From positions 62,001 to 126,000 of the forward strand of contig CAJNOI010000039.1 of NCBI GenBank assembly GCA_905250115.1: a DNA stretch of 64,000 nt, in the 5' to 3' direction. The DNA is from Adineta steineri. Taxonomy: Eukaryota > Rotifera > Eurotatoria > Adinetida > Adinetidae. Made by a program: the position numbers and the translations under genes. Under the pieces are notes generated by a model. That model ran no database searches. It had not been told where the DNA came from and saw only the letters and a list, made by a program, of their open reading frames with translations. This document shows, one piece after another, positions 45,380-57,392 of the stretch (positions are counted from its first letter, which is position 1; the number at the start of each line of letters is the position of its first letter).

Positions 45380-48336
45380 TTATTGATGATATTGATGATA
45401 TAGTGTAAGATTTGTTTGATTATCAACATAATCAGCATTCGGTGTTGATGATACAAGAGAATTATTTGCTGATGATGTTGTTGTCCAATTATCATTCGCT
45501 GAAGCCCATGTTGAACCTCCATTATTACTTACAAATGTTCGTCCATCAGTAGTTTCATTTACAGTTGAATATTCTTGTCCATCAGTATTAGTATATGTTG
45601 AGGGTGATTGAGTTGAATAACGTGTAACTGGATTTTGTACAATTGCACCTTGATTTGTTGCTCTTGAATATGTCTCATATGATTGTCGATTATAATCATT
45701 TGAGTTAGCAATAACAGATGTTTTATTTGTCGTTGTTGTTGTTGTTGTTGCTGTTGTTGGTTGAATAGATAAGAATGTAACAATAAGAAATTCAGTTTCA
45801 TCTGTACATGGATTACAAAAAGCATATATTGAAGTTTTAAGTGAAATATATTCATTATCAATATTTGTATGAAAACGTATCATTATATTTGCTAAATTTG
45901 CTGATGTATTTGGTAGATTTTTTTGTGTAACTGTTCGTTTATATAAATCTTGAAATTTCATTTGATCATCAGGATGTATTTGTTCATAAATTATTTTATG
46001 TAATAATTCATGACTTTTATAACCAATAATTGGTGTACAACGTTGATCAATAAATAAAATTTCACCTGTCTCCCAATGACAACGACATGTAAATTCTGTT
46101 GTAAGAGAATTTGCTGTTGATGTTGGACCATTAGTTAAATCATTTACATTTGGTGAACTTGAATTTTGTATACGAGCTATAGCAACAAATGCCATTTGAC
46201 CAGTGGAATTTGATGATGATGGATGATGATTTGCATGCTCATGATGAGATGTTGGATGATGATGTGTACTTAAATTTCGAATATAACCACTTATATGAAC
46301 AATTTCATAAAGATGACCATCGATTGATGGACCAAGTGATGTACGATGACGACGACGTAATGCAGATGGATTTACGAATGGACTCTGTTGAGTGTGTTCA
46401 AGTGGATTTGTTGTACCAACACGAATACGGCATATAAATGATCGTTTGGAACTGCCTACAAGAAATAATTTTTTTTTAATTAGAAAATTATGAATATAAT
46501 AAAATCGAATTTATTAAACTAATACATATGATCAGAAAGAATGAAAACGGAAATCTAGGATGTAGCACACTTTAAGATACGCACAAGACAAAAGATTCAT
46601 ATATTTAGGATCCGTAAGATTATAAAAGTTCATTTGAAATATTCTTAAGAAGTTATATAATTAACGACATAAGCTTATTAGTTAGATTCAAAAATAAGTT
46701 TTTGATTATCCTTGAATGTCTCTATCATATATACATTAATCACTAAGACATACGTAGACGAATAATTACACTATCTGCTCAAGCATAAATCATAATTGAT
46801 ACCTTCATCAAACACTTGATTATTGGTGAAAATACAAGTGTTTATACAATAACAACAAAGAAAAGTTTATTTTTCGTGCTCGATTAATAGTTTAATCATT
46901 ATGATTTATGTTCTTGATAATAAAATATGTATATATTGTTGTTTCTACTATATGTTTACATTTTTATTCGTTGTCGAGATATATAATATGAATGTATTTC
47001 GTACGCAAAATCACCTCTACTCAAGTAACTCGTGCGTATCTTACAACGCACATGTTCCGTCGTACTCAATACTCCGTTCGCAAAATTCGTAGATCCTTTT
47101 TTTATCAAAACTTACTTAGCCGTGTACTCGATGTATGTCCATCTTTTTTAACCGTTCCAGTTTTAAGATCTAGAACCCGTCCACCAGCACCACCATTTGG
47201 ACTACCATCTTGTGATTGTAAATTTAATTGTTCACGTACTTTTTCTACATCATCAGGATGAACAAAATCTAATATAGAAAATAAAAACATACAATGAAAA
47301 ATATTCAATATTTTAAAATCTTTTATACCATAAAAATATCTTGAATACCAGTCTTGACATGTATATGAAAGTATTTGTTGTATAGCATCACTTATATAGA
47401 TTATACGTAAATTGTCACAATTAAGTGCAAATAAAAATGCATCACATGATTCAATCATTAAATATTTTAATTCTTGATCATTGAGAAATGATGGTTTATG
47501 TAAATCTTGTTGAGGTACTTGTGTAGAATTTAATGATAATGAATTATTATTTGCACGTAAATTTTTCATAAATTGTGCTGCCATACGTAAGATTGTTAAT
47601 TTATCAGGTTTACGTGCTAAATTCGAACATGCTGGTACCATATCGCATAATTCAGCAAAATATGTTGCCATTTTAACACGACGACGACGTTCAATTTCAC
47701 AATGATTTTCACGAGCTTGTTTTTCTTTATCTTCGTCACCAGCTCCACCACTATTTAGATTATTATTAGACATCATGACATTTGATATTGAAGTACCACG
47801 TAAATAACATTTATTTTCTTCATCATCATCATCATCAAGATCATCTTCCGTCTAAAGAAAAAAAACAAGTAAACAATTTGAAAAAAAAACAGATAACTAT
47901 ATCAACATACTGCTTTTCGTTTCATGCCTGATTTTGTTGAACCAGTTGTTTTATCTGTTGGTCGTTTACGATTCGTTGTTTTACGTGAAGATTCCATTGA
48001 ACTTGATGATGATGCTATCGATGATGATGAATTACTAAAATCAGCATGATGTTGAATATGATTTAATGTTGCCGGAGGATAAAATGATGGTGTTTGTTGA
48101 ACATGTAAAAGTTGTTGTTGTTGTGGTAATGGATGACCATAATAATGTTGATATGGACCTAGAGATGATGGTGATGCTGATGAGACAGCAGCTGCTGCCG
48201 CTACATAAGCAGCGTTTGTATTTGAAGTTAAATATGGATGTTGAGTGATTGCTCCAGAAGATGATTGAGGAATAGATGACATTGCGGTATCATCATTGGA
48301 AGGAATACCACCATTACCATAAGCCACAGATGACAT
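45380..48336 (-). CDS. ARNT: ARNT (tango-like) bHLH-PAS transcription factor
   Basis: Four coding exons on the minus strand: 47911-48336, 47329-47848, 47116-47268 and 45380-46455 (724 aa, in phase). The bHLH at about residues 187-241 reads ARENHCEIERRRRVKMATYF followed by ELCDMVPACSNLARKPDKLT, almost the ARNT sequence and distinct from BMAL/cycle. PAS-A starts at about 262 (SFLNDQELKYLMIESCDAFL) and includes YDFVHPDDVEKVREQL. RVLDLKTGTVKKDG and SSSKRSFICRIRVG are ARNT-specific. PAS-B starts at about 480 (EFTCRCHWETGEILFIDQRC). The C-terminus is Thr/Asn-rich, and the N-terminal 140 residues are Ala/Ser/Gln-rich. ARNT is the common partner of HIF-alpha, AhR, SIM and related factors. A 5'-untranslated intron is visible at 48359-48446. 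Confidence 0.95.
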
Positions 48337-49239
48337 GATTATATAGACAAATAGTCAACTGAAAAATAAAAACAAATATTAACTGATCTGATGATACTTC
48401 TTAGTATCGTATTGAATTATAATAAAGTAAAAACATTTATACTTACATTAAGATAGATTGTAATTATGCAGTATTGATAAATAGGAGATAAAGGCTAATA
48501 TCAACTTTATCTGAAAAAGAAGATGTGTTTGATCTTAGTTGTTTTTCAAGAAAACAAAACAATGAATGATATCTAAAATAAAAAAGAACGATCAGTAACA
48601 ATTGATATGTTATTTATCATATAGTCAATTGTCAACAAGGACAATTGAAAAAAACAAATAAAGATCAAATTCTGTTGTTGCTTTTTATTTTTACTATCGT
48701 TCTTTTTTTTTTTGTTGTAAATCTTTTTCTTTTATCTTTTACGGTTCTTGGAAAAATTCTTCTTTTGTGATACATATATATATATATATACACACACACA
48801 CTGTATAATGCGGATAGGCGGAGTCAATTAGATGGTATGAGAATTGGGCATGATAGTGAAAAAAGAAAAACAACAGTAAAAGACAAAAAAAAAACGTTTT
48901 CCTATTTACACCGGGTGTTCATGTGAAGAGAAACAAGAAAACAACAACAACAATAATAACAACAACAATGATTTTATGTATATATGTGTATGTGTGTGTG
49001 TGTGCATATGTATAAATAGAAATTTTGGCTAGTTTTTTCGAAGAAAAAAAAACACATTCTCATTTTGCGCATGTATGAAATTCATTGATCGAAAACGGAG
49101 AAAAAACCATCGATGAAACAAATAAACAGTAACAACGGGATGTGTTTGATATAAAAGAAAGAGAGAAAAAGAGAGATAGAGAAACATTCGAGTTTTTTTT
49201 AATGAATGCGTGTATATATATATGATGCTTAAAAATTGT
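48337..49239. other. intergenic region with TA/CA microsatellite
   Basis: About 0.9 kb between ARNT and the hnRNP gene. It contains the ARNT 5'-untranslated intron (48359-48446, GT..AG on the minus strand), a (TA)n(CA)n tract at about 48775-48801 and a (GT)n tract at about 48987-49003. The open frame at 49029-49346 is an off-frame extension of the last hnRNP exon. Confidence 0.5.
48775..48801. repeat. (TA)n(CA)n microsatellite
   Basis: A TA run directly followed by a CA run; a related GT tract (about 48987-49003) lies 200 bp further on. They are simple repeats in the promoter region of ARNT, likely polymorphic. Confidence 0.85.
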
Positions 49240-51608
49240 CTAACTTCGAGAATATGGATGATAAGTAGGACTGGAAACAATAGATGTTTTGGCTTTGCCA
49301 CAATGATTGTCGTGTTCATAATCAGTTTGATTACTAGGTGAATCATCTGATTGTTGTCCTATACCATTATCACCCATTGTGCCACTCATACCTGTACTCA
49401 TGGGTGGATAATATGAGCCATAATCATAAGCACTATTACCATAGGCTAGAAAAAAAAATTATTTAATGAAAAATATAAATCTATAGTGATGATTACATTT
49501 ACCATTTGGATCTCCACTAACACCTGCTGGTTGTGGAGCACCGTATGCATATTGAGAATAATAATCATTTGCATTGACTGCATTTGATGGTGCATATGAA
49601 TACTGAGAATTCGATTGATGTTCAGCATATTGAGAATAAGATGATATTCCTGGACTAGGAGCACCTGTTGAACCAGAACTGCCATATGGATATGCTGCTG
49701 CTGCTGCTGCTGGATTTGCTTGTTGATTGTATGTATAAGCATTCCAATGAGCATAACTAAAAGAAAATAGAGTACTTTCTTATATATTAGTCATAAATTT
49801 CTAGCGTATATCTGTATGAAATTAGTATTCTAATAGAAGAAGCTTTAAAATAGAAAGTAAATGTTTATGAATCAGTAAGTATTATATTTTTATCATAACT
49901 TAGAATATGATATGACAAGATGAATTAATTTATTTTATTCTATATGAACATCTGCTGAGGAATAACTTAAGAATTATGTAAAAATAAAGATAAACTGTAT
50001 GTAGCACGTTTAGTTTTACTAATGAAGCCACAATATGAAAAAAAATATTCATTATACAGTAAATTCTTTTGATTTTTCAGAAAGTATGGCGACTACGATA
50101 GATACATAAATATCTAGTCTATACTATGTATGTCTTATATATGATTCAAAATAGAATCATTAGTCATTTTCAAACAGAAAATTATCTTATCAATTCGATA
50201 AAAAATGCTTCTGTTTATATCCAGTACAAGATAAATAATATTTTAAACTATTCTTTTCTTTCCTTTATTCGTATTCATATTACACTCGTTATGTAGTAAC
50301 TACAAAAGTTCTTCATCGTGATTTATATGAAATACATTACTCATATTTCATTATTCTCATCTAATATTCTCACAGATAATTGTCATAAAAATCCTTTCTC
50401 CCATTTATCTCTCCATTAACATTTACAAAAAAAAGCTCGCAATCTATTATTACTAATTCCTAATGTTTTTTTAACAAAAAAGAAAAACTTTCTTACGGAT
50501 CATTGGCTTGATAACCACCGCCGCCACCACCACCTACACCATAAGATGAAATAGCAGCTCCATAATTACCATATCCAGCCTGTTGTCCATATGGATCATA
50601 TATATGCGGCTGTAGTCGTTGTTGTTGATTATTTGATGTTTTTGGTTTAGCACGTTTAACATCAACACTTATATCACCTATAGTATGTCGTTGTAATCGA
50701 AGTACTTCTTGTGCTGCTTGTTCAGTTTGAAATGAAATAAAACAAAATGGACGTCTTTCATTCTTTTCTTTATCATAAGGCAAATCGATTTCTAATTAAA
50801 ATAGAAAATAAAAATGAATACGTCTTTTTTTTGTCAATAAAAATGTTTTCTTACCATCAATTTTACCAAATTTAGAAAAATATTCTCGTAATTGTGAATC
50901 AGGAAATGATGGATCAAGTCCACCAATAAAAACTTTACGATTATTACTATATGGATTCGAATTAGCACCCATACCCATATTAGCATAAGACATTGATGAT
51001 GATGAATCAATACCATATAAAGAATTTTGTGATGATAGATTATTATTAGAAGTATTATTCATTTGATTGTTTGATGCATTTAAACGACGATGTGCTGGTT
51101 TTGGATCAACTCTTCGTCCTTTGACAAAATGATCATTTTGTGAAAGAATTTTTTCAACAATATCTTTTGAATCAAATACAAGAAAACCAAAACCACGACT
51201 ACGTCCTGTTGATGGATCATGTTTAATTGAACAATCAAGAATATTACCAAAACTAGTAAAATATTCTCGTAAATCTTCTTGTGTTGTATCCCATGTTAAA
51301 CCACCTAAATAATAAAATAATTGTATCAATATTTTTTCTCTATAATTTCATTCAAAAAAACAAAGCATACCAACAAATAATTTTCTATCATCTTCTGGTT
51401 TTGATCCAGTCAATGTACCAGTTCCACTTCCACTACCTGTTTGTGATGAATTCATAGTTTGACTATCATTTGTATCAATACTATAACCATTTTCAGTTTG
51501 ACCATTATTTTGATGTTCTGCATAACCACTATCCGGACCCGGTGATGATGATGATGTTTGACCGGTATGAGATAAATCATACTCATTATCAGAATTTAAT
51601 GTTGTCAT
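49240..51608 (-). CDS. two-RRM hnRNP A/B-D (squid-like) RNA-binding protein
   Basis: Five exons on the minus strand: 51371-51608, 50855-51304, 50497-50791, 49503-49756 and 49240-49445 (480 aa, in phase). RRM1 (about 75-150) has RNP2 KLFVGGLTWDTTQEDLREYF and RNP1 GRSRGFGFLVF. RRM2 (about 203-285) has KVFIGGLDPSFPDSQLREYF and RPFCFISF. The linker is Asn/Ser-rich. The C-terminal third is a Gly-rich patch followed by a Tyr/Ala/Gln/Ser-rich prion-like tail ending SPTYHPYSRS. RRM1 with WDTTQEDL and the GFGF core is closest to hnRNPD/AB and Drosophila squid; DAZAP1 or Musashi are alternatives. Such proteins bind mRNA 3' regions and act in splicing, localisation and stability. Confidence 0.92.
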
Positions 51609-53554
51609 TTTTTCAACTAGATCAAAAAAAAAACAGAAGGAAATTCTTTATTACTTTCATTTGAGATTTTTTTTATGGAGAAAATACTTACATAATGTGT
51701 ATGTGTGTACGTGTGTGTGTATATAAATATATAACGAGTTTATTTGTTAATATAATTAATGCACAAAAGAGCAAGTTGAAACGAACAAACGCTAATATGT
51801 AGGAATGAAAATTGAACAAAACTTTCACACACGAATACTATATGTAGCAGTAAGTAGAACGAGCACAAAGACTAATGTCTGAAATAATAAAACACACAAG
51901 CATTATAGAAAATAACAAAAAAGAAACAATTTAAAGCTAGAGAGAAAAAAAATTTATTGTTTTATAGTCTTCAATCTATTTTTTTGAAGATATTGAATAT
52001 AAATCAAACCAAAGATTATAATTGATGAATAATAATTTCTAATATTAACTATTCATATTTTTTGTTTTTTGTTTTATTATATATAGATATTAATACCATT
52101 AATATTAGGAAGAATTCTTTTTCTCTCTTGCTCTCATATGTTGTCACTGTGTGTGCGCTAGTGCCATGTTAGAACTTGACCTATTTGACTCGATCAAGAT
52201 GTCATCTGAATCATTAAGGTTTAATATTTTTTCGATTGAAAAATTAACTGATCAATAAAATGATTCTTTTTTGATAAGAAGAACGGAAAAAAATACGAAA
52301 AATTATATGACATTGTTCGAAATCAATTAAATTATATCAACGACATCTTTACAATAGATGTCGGTAATGATAAGTTCGTTTGAATAGCGTTTTGAAATAG
52401 ATAAGCCGATCTCTCAACAAATTTATATAATGTTTATCTAACCTATGTCAGCGTCAACAAGTTGAGATCTATTATCAGTCAGATATTTTCCAGTGCCTTA
52501 CGTTAGTGTCATTTATGCCGATATCTTCATAGATAGAAGCGTGTTGAGAGTTTTAATATTATATATAGAATATATATTCGAGTTATAGAATGTTGTCGAA
52601 AGTTCAAAATGGTGTATAAACAATCGTCAGTGAAATAAAATATGAATGAGATTTAGATAACCTTTAGTGAAAGTAATCACTTAAGGCTTGCAGATCTTGT
52701 TTTTGAAGAAAATCATGTGGTCTACAGGCATGAAAAGGGTAATAGTTAAATTATAGTTTTCGATATCTATTGATCCATAAGTAATATTATGTCAGTTAGA
52801 TGGCATGTATATTAATAATAAGTAAAAGTCTAGTTAGTTGCCTATAGAATAGGATGATAAGCACGTACAAAAACAATTGTTTTTGTCAAATTAATTATAA
52901 ACAATATAATAGATTAGTTTATCTAGGATAACTCTTGAATAAATCTTTCAATCTCTCTTTTACAAGTCGTGTGTCATTGAACAACAACCATCATCTTTCT
53001 GACTAATATTATGGACTATAGAAATGTAATTGAACCATTTTCTCAGACTTTATTAGTGATAAACATAATAATTTTAAATACAAAAATCATTTGATGCATT
53101 ACAAAACTTCAATCTATTCATCAAAGATAAATCAAATGAAGATTATTCATTTTCTTTTATCTAATAATTCAACTATAGAAAATAGTTTAGTAATATAATT
53201 TGTCATAATTTTGTAAAAAAATTCAATGAAAAACGACATGTTTTTCATAATGAATATGATTTCATCTTCATATGACAAAATGAATAAAATGTCTGTTGTG
53301 CAAAAAATGGACAAAGCTTATGAATTCGTTACTGTTCAAAACGCATAAAATAAAGAACAATAGAAGAAGTAGAAAAAAAAAGATTCTGCAGGTCACACGG
53401 TATGAGACACTTAATATTTCAACCCAATGAAAAGATAAAAAATATATGTAGAAAAGATGATTTTATAGGTTAATCAGAGCAAAAAAAGACTTTAATTTCA
53501 ACTAATCTACATTTGATATATTTCACTTGTTTTTTTGTTGAATAATCACTACCA
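51609..53554. other. intergenic region, no gene seen
   Basis: About 1.9 kb between the hnRNP gene and the PDZ gene. A GT-rich stretch lies near 51695-51720 in the likely hnRNP promoter. AT-rich with no open frame of interest on either strand. Confidence 0.45.
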
Positions 53555-55261
53555 TTAAAAATCTGATGTGTAGAAATTTCTTGTTGGTTGTATATAACAA
53601 ATAGGTGTATTTGCTGTATTATAAGCTGAATTTGGAGGTGTTAAAGCAACTGTGCAAGTACCACGTAGTTGTTTAGGCATTGATGGGATAATACTAAAAT
53701 AAAAAGAATTTATATTTCATTGAATTTTGTATTATTTTATAGCTAACAGCAATTTTAATAAGCATGCATAGATATATTTAACTACTCGAGCGACGTATCC
53801 TTTTCTTTTTTCTATGTATATTCGTAGAAAAAATAAAGAACAAAACGATTCTAAGCATGAATAAAGCACGTTCTGCTAAGTAAATATATATATATATTGA
53901 ATGTTTATAGACATTAAATAGAACCTTGTATTAAAAGTCGGTTAGGAAGCCATTCTGATTCACATGACTGGAAGAGAAGATTAGACATTATCTCATAAAT
54001 CCAGAAAAAAATTAATTAATTATATGCATTTTGTTTTTCTCAAGTCTGATTTTCATTACCTGACACGACTAATATGATTAACATTATGAACATTATTATT
54101 TGAATAAAGTGGCATAGGTGAATTAAATTGGTGATGAACAATATTTAGTGGTTGAGTTGATGCTGGTCGATAACGTAATAGTTGTTGTTGTTGTTGTTGT
54201 TGTTGTGGCTTTGCTATTATTGTATATTGTTGATTAGTACGTTGATTTGTTTGTTCATTTGAGATTTGTCTTTGAAGTGTTGGATTCATTTGAACCTTCT
54301 TTTGATAAGAAGGTATATAAGTACTAGATTCTTTATATGTATCTTTCCAAGCTGGTTGATATCCTGATGCATCATGTGAATTTTGATATGTTGTTGTTGT
54401 TGTAGTTGTTGATATTGATTGAGTACGATTATCAAGTGCTGAACCTGGATAGGTAAAATGAGCAGGAGAATATGAAGCACTAACTGGTGGTGTATCATGT
54501 AAATTGCTTCGTTCTGTATGATATGAAGGTGGTTGAATAAAGCCTCGAGTTTTAGTTGATACCGATGGAACTGGACCAGGCATAAGAGGACTACCTGTTT
54601 GACTAAGTAATGGTTTAGGTGTAGATATTCGTTCTAATGGTCGATTGCGAAAAGATGCCTAAATAAGATAAATATACAGAGATTCAAAAATAGTTTGTTA
54701 TATTTTAATGTAATTTACTGCTGGATTAAGTGGACCCGGAGTTGGAGACCAAGGTGGACTAAAATTCTTGTCTAAGAATGCTGGTGTATTTGCTAAAGAC
54801 CAAGGCATAGCTGACATTGGACGTTGATTACGAATAAAAGATGCTAGAGGATTTAGTCCTCTAAAAAAATAAACAAAAAAAATTAATCGTATGTATTATA
54901 TATCTTATTTATTATTTAATCGAACCTTTGTACAAGAAATGTTATTTGACCACCAGCTCGTTGTACAAGTTCAAGTGCTTCGGCATGAAGCATTGAACCA
55001 GTTGGTCTTTGATCAATATCAAGAATAATGTCACCACGTTGAAGAACACCATCAGCGGGACTACCAGCAGTGATCTATATAAATATCAATATGATATTAG
55101 TATAAAATAATAATAAAAAAGTAACGAAAAATTTTCTTATTTACCTTGTTGACAGTAAACGGTGAACGAAAATCTGCACCTCCTTGTAATCGAAATCCCC
55201 ATGGAGTTTGCAAACTATCGCGTTGAAGGGTAACCTTGATCGTTTGTGTCCCTGCCATCAT
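53555..55261 (-). CDS. PDZ-domain protein, PDLIM/ZASP-like but without LIM domain
   Basis: Five exons on the minus strand: 55145-55261, 54926-55074, 54719-54860, 54060-54658 and 53555-53693 (381 aa, in phase). The PDZ domain at about residues 7-88 has carboxylate-binding loop PWGFRLQGG, then ITAGSPADGVLQRGDIILDI and HAEALELVQRAGGQITFLV, the pattern of the Enigma/ALP/ZASP family that binds alpha-actinin at Z-discs and stress fibres. The rest is disordered, rich in Pro, Ser, Thr and Gln (eight Gln in a row), with many possible SH3/WW ligands. No LIM zinc fingers occur before the stop, so this is a PDZ-only form, as in some ZASP/Cypher isoforms. A LIM-containing isoform from unseen downstream exons would need to splice out the 53555-53693 exon; none is visible. 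Confidence 0.88.
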
Positions 55262-56676
55262 CTGCTATCTCTACCCTAAAGTCTTACAGAGAATGCAAAT
55301 AATCCTGATAAATGTATAACGTCTTTTCCTTTTTTTTTTCTTCCGTTGTCTGCCTATCCTTTCTGTAGTACTATATATTATAGGATAAAAAACAAGTCTT
55401 TTCTATCCATCTGTATTTGAACTTTCTTCTCTTCTCTTAGACAACGACGACATATTTCTTCGTCTAAACAACAAACTTGCCTACCGGGATACTATTCTAC
55501 GGACAGAAACAACAACAGCAGCGTTAGCAGCTTGCCTTTTCTTCCTCTTTGATATCGAATATCCTATAACTACTGCTGTTTTTTTGCATTCCAAGTCAAA
55601 GAAATACATATAGTTTGTCTCCGTAAAGCTAAGTAATTATCGTAACACATCATAATATAAATTATGACGTTGATAGAACGATAGAATACATTGTTGTCTT
55701 CTTACACCCATCTGTAGTCTCTGTCGCGACAATAATCTCAAAAAAAAAATTCGCTTATTTTTACATTCGTGCCATAATTATATGCTTTCCAAAGTCATGA
55801 CATACATATAGACCAATGGAAAACAATAACAACTCAACAACGTCAATAGCGCTTGCAAGATAAATGATCTTGATTGCATTCATATTTTACCCATATCCAT
55901 AGATTTTATCATCAACAAAAAGATATATACTCGCATGTTAGAAATATATCCGACAGATTTAAGATGAGTTACTCAATAAATTATTTTATTTAGACAAAGT
56001 GTCGTTATAGGACAACAGATTGTATCCTGTTTATTGATAATTAAATTAAAAATATAAATTTTGATATTCGATTCTTTTACTAATCTAAGCATAGATATTA
56101 ATATGTCTATAATTTAGAAAATAATAAGAAGTAAGACGAGTACATTTGACTTCGCTTTCTATATTGATAAATGATCTAGAAGACACAACAGACTTGTTAT
56201 TCCGTACTATTTATTTGCCGAAGATATATATATTAACAAACATATTTTTCTTGTACATTTTATTAATAATGTTCTATTATCATGAGAGCACAAGTGATTG
56301 TTTATTTATTAATTGCGTAAGAGAAATAAATAATAATAGTCGTACTAAAAATCAAACTTAACGATTGATAAATGTACATATAAATAGAAAGAGAAAAAAG
56401 AGAACATATTCAATGGGTAAATATAATGTATATATCATAATTTATGCAGTTGTTTAATTGGAAGAAGAACTTCAATTAATACGGATCATCCAACTCTTCC
56501 TAAAATATATTAAATAAAATAAATATGAGGAATTATATATAATCTATATAAGCAGGATAGAAATATCATATAAATAAGAGCATTTTATAGAAGAAGAATA
56601 AGCAAAGGTGCTTTAGCGTGCTTAGGATTTAACATATTCATCTGCACTTGCTCGGTTCTTAAATATTGTGTTTCCT
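55262..56676. other. intergenic region, no gene seen
   Basis: About 1.4 kb upstream of the PDZ gene. The first 400 bp is somewhat richer in GC and pyrimidines (AACAACAGCAGCGTTAGCAG near 55510), fitting a promoter/5' untranslated region. The open frame at 56146-56361 is unsupported. Confidence 0.45.
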
Positions 56677-57358
56677 TTATTGAATTGTACAACTGGTAGA
56701 ACTTTTCTCACTACCCATTTTTTCTGGCTTTGTTGTACTATTAGTGTGAATAAATTTATTTGTTGGTTTCGGATTTGTCATTGGAAGATCGTTGACAGAT
56801 TCTTGTTGAGATAGTTTTTGTTGTACGGATGCTGATCTTCCATCAAAATTTGATACTGCTGATGATGATTGATTATGAGTTTGTGAAATATTTTGATTTA
56901 TATCAGTAATATTGGCTGATGAAATATGAACACTATTGTTTACTACTGAACCATGTGATGATCGTCTGGCACCCAAACGATCTACATGAGATTCACGTCT
57001 TTGTTTAAGTGCCAATTTTCGATAATGTTCATCCCACTATAGAAATAAATACGAAACTTTATTTTTCAATATTCTTATACAATTTGCTATTAGATATCTA
57101 TTTATTTATTTTAGAGATAAATATTAGATAGGAAACATGGTCGTAGAGTAAAATGATAAAGTTAATACTAATCTTTCTAATCCGATCAGATAGATAACGA
57201 ATATCTCTCATTTTTTAAATAATGATAATTGATGTCATCACCAACCATTACTGAAAGTGTCTTGTGTATTCACTGTCAGATACTATCAACACTCAATAAA
57301 ATTTTCAGAGTGTATTTTTACGCGAAAACAAGATCGAACTGTCCCTTGACAGTGCATT

Positions 57359-57392
<34 letters not shown>

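Noticed and set aside
44992-45522. Minus-strand 176-codon open frame
   Set aside because: Its upstream part is the ARNT last exon in a wrong frame, and the rest is hydrophobic low-complexity sequence.
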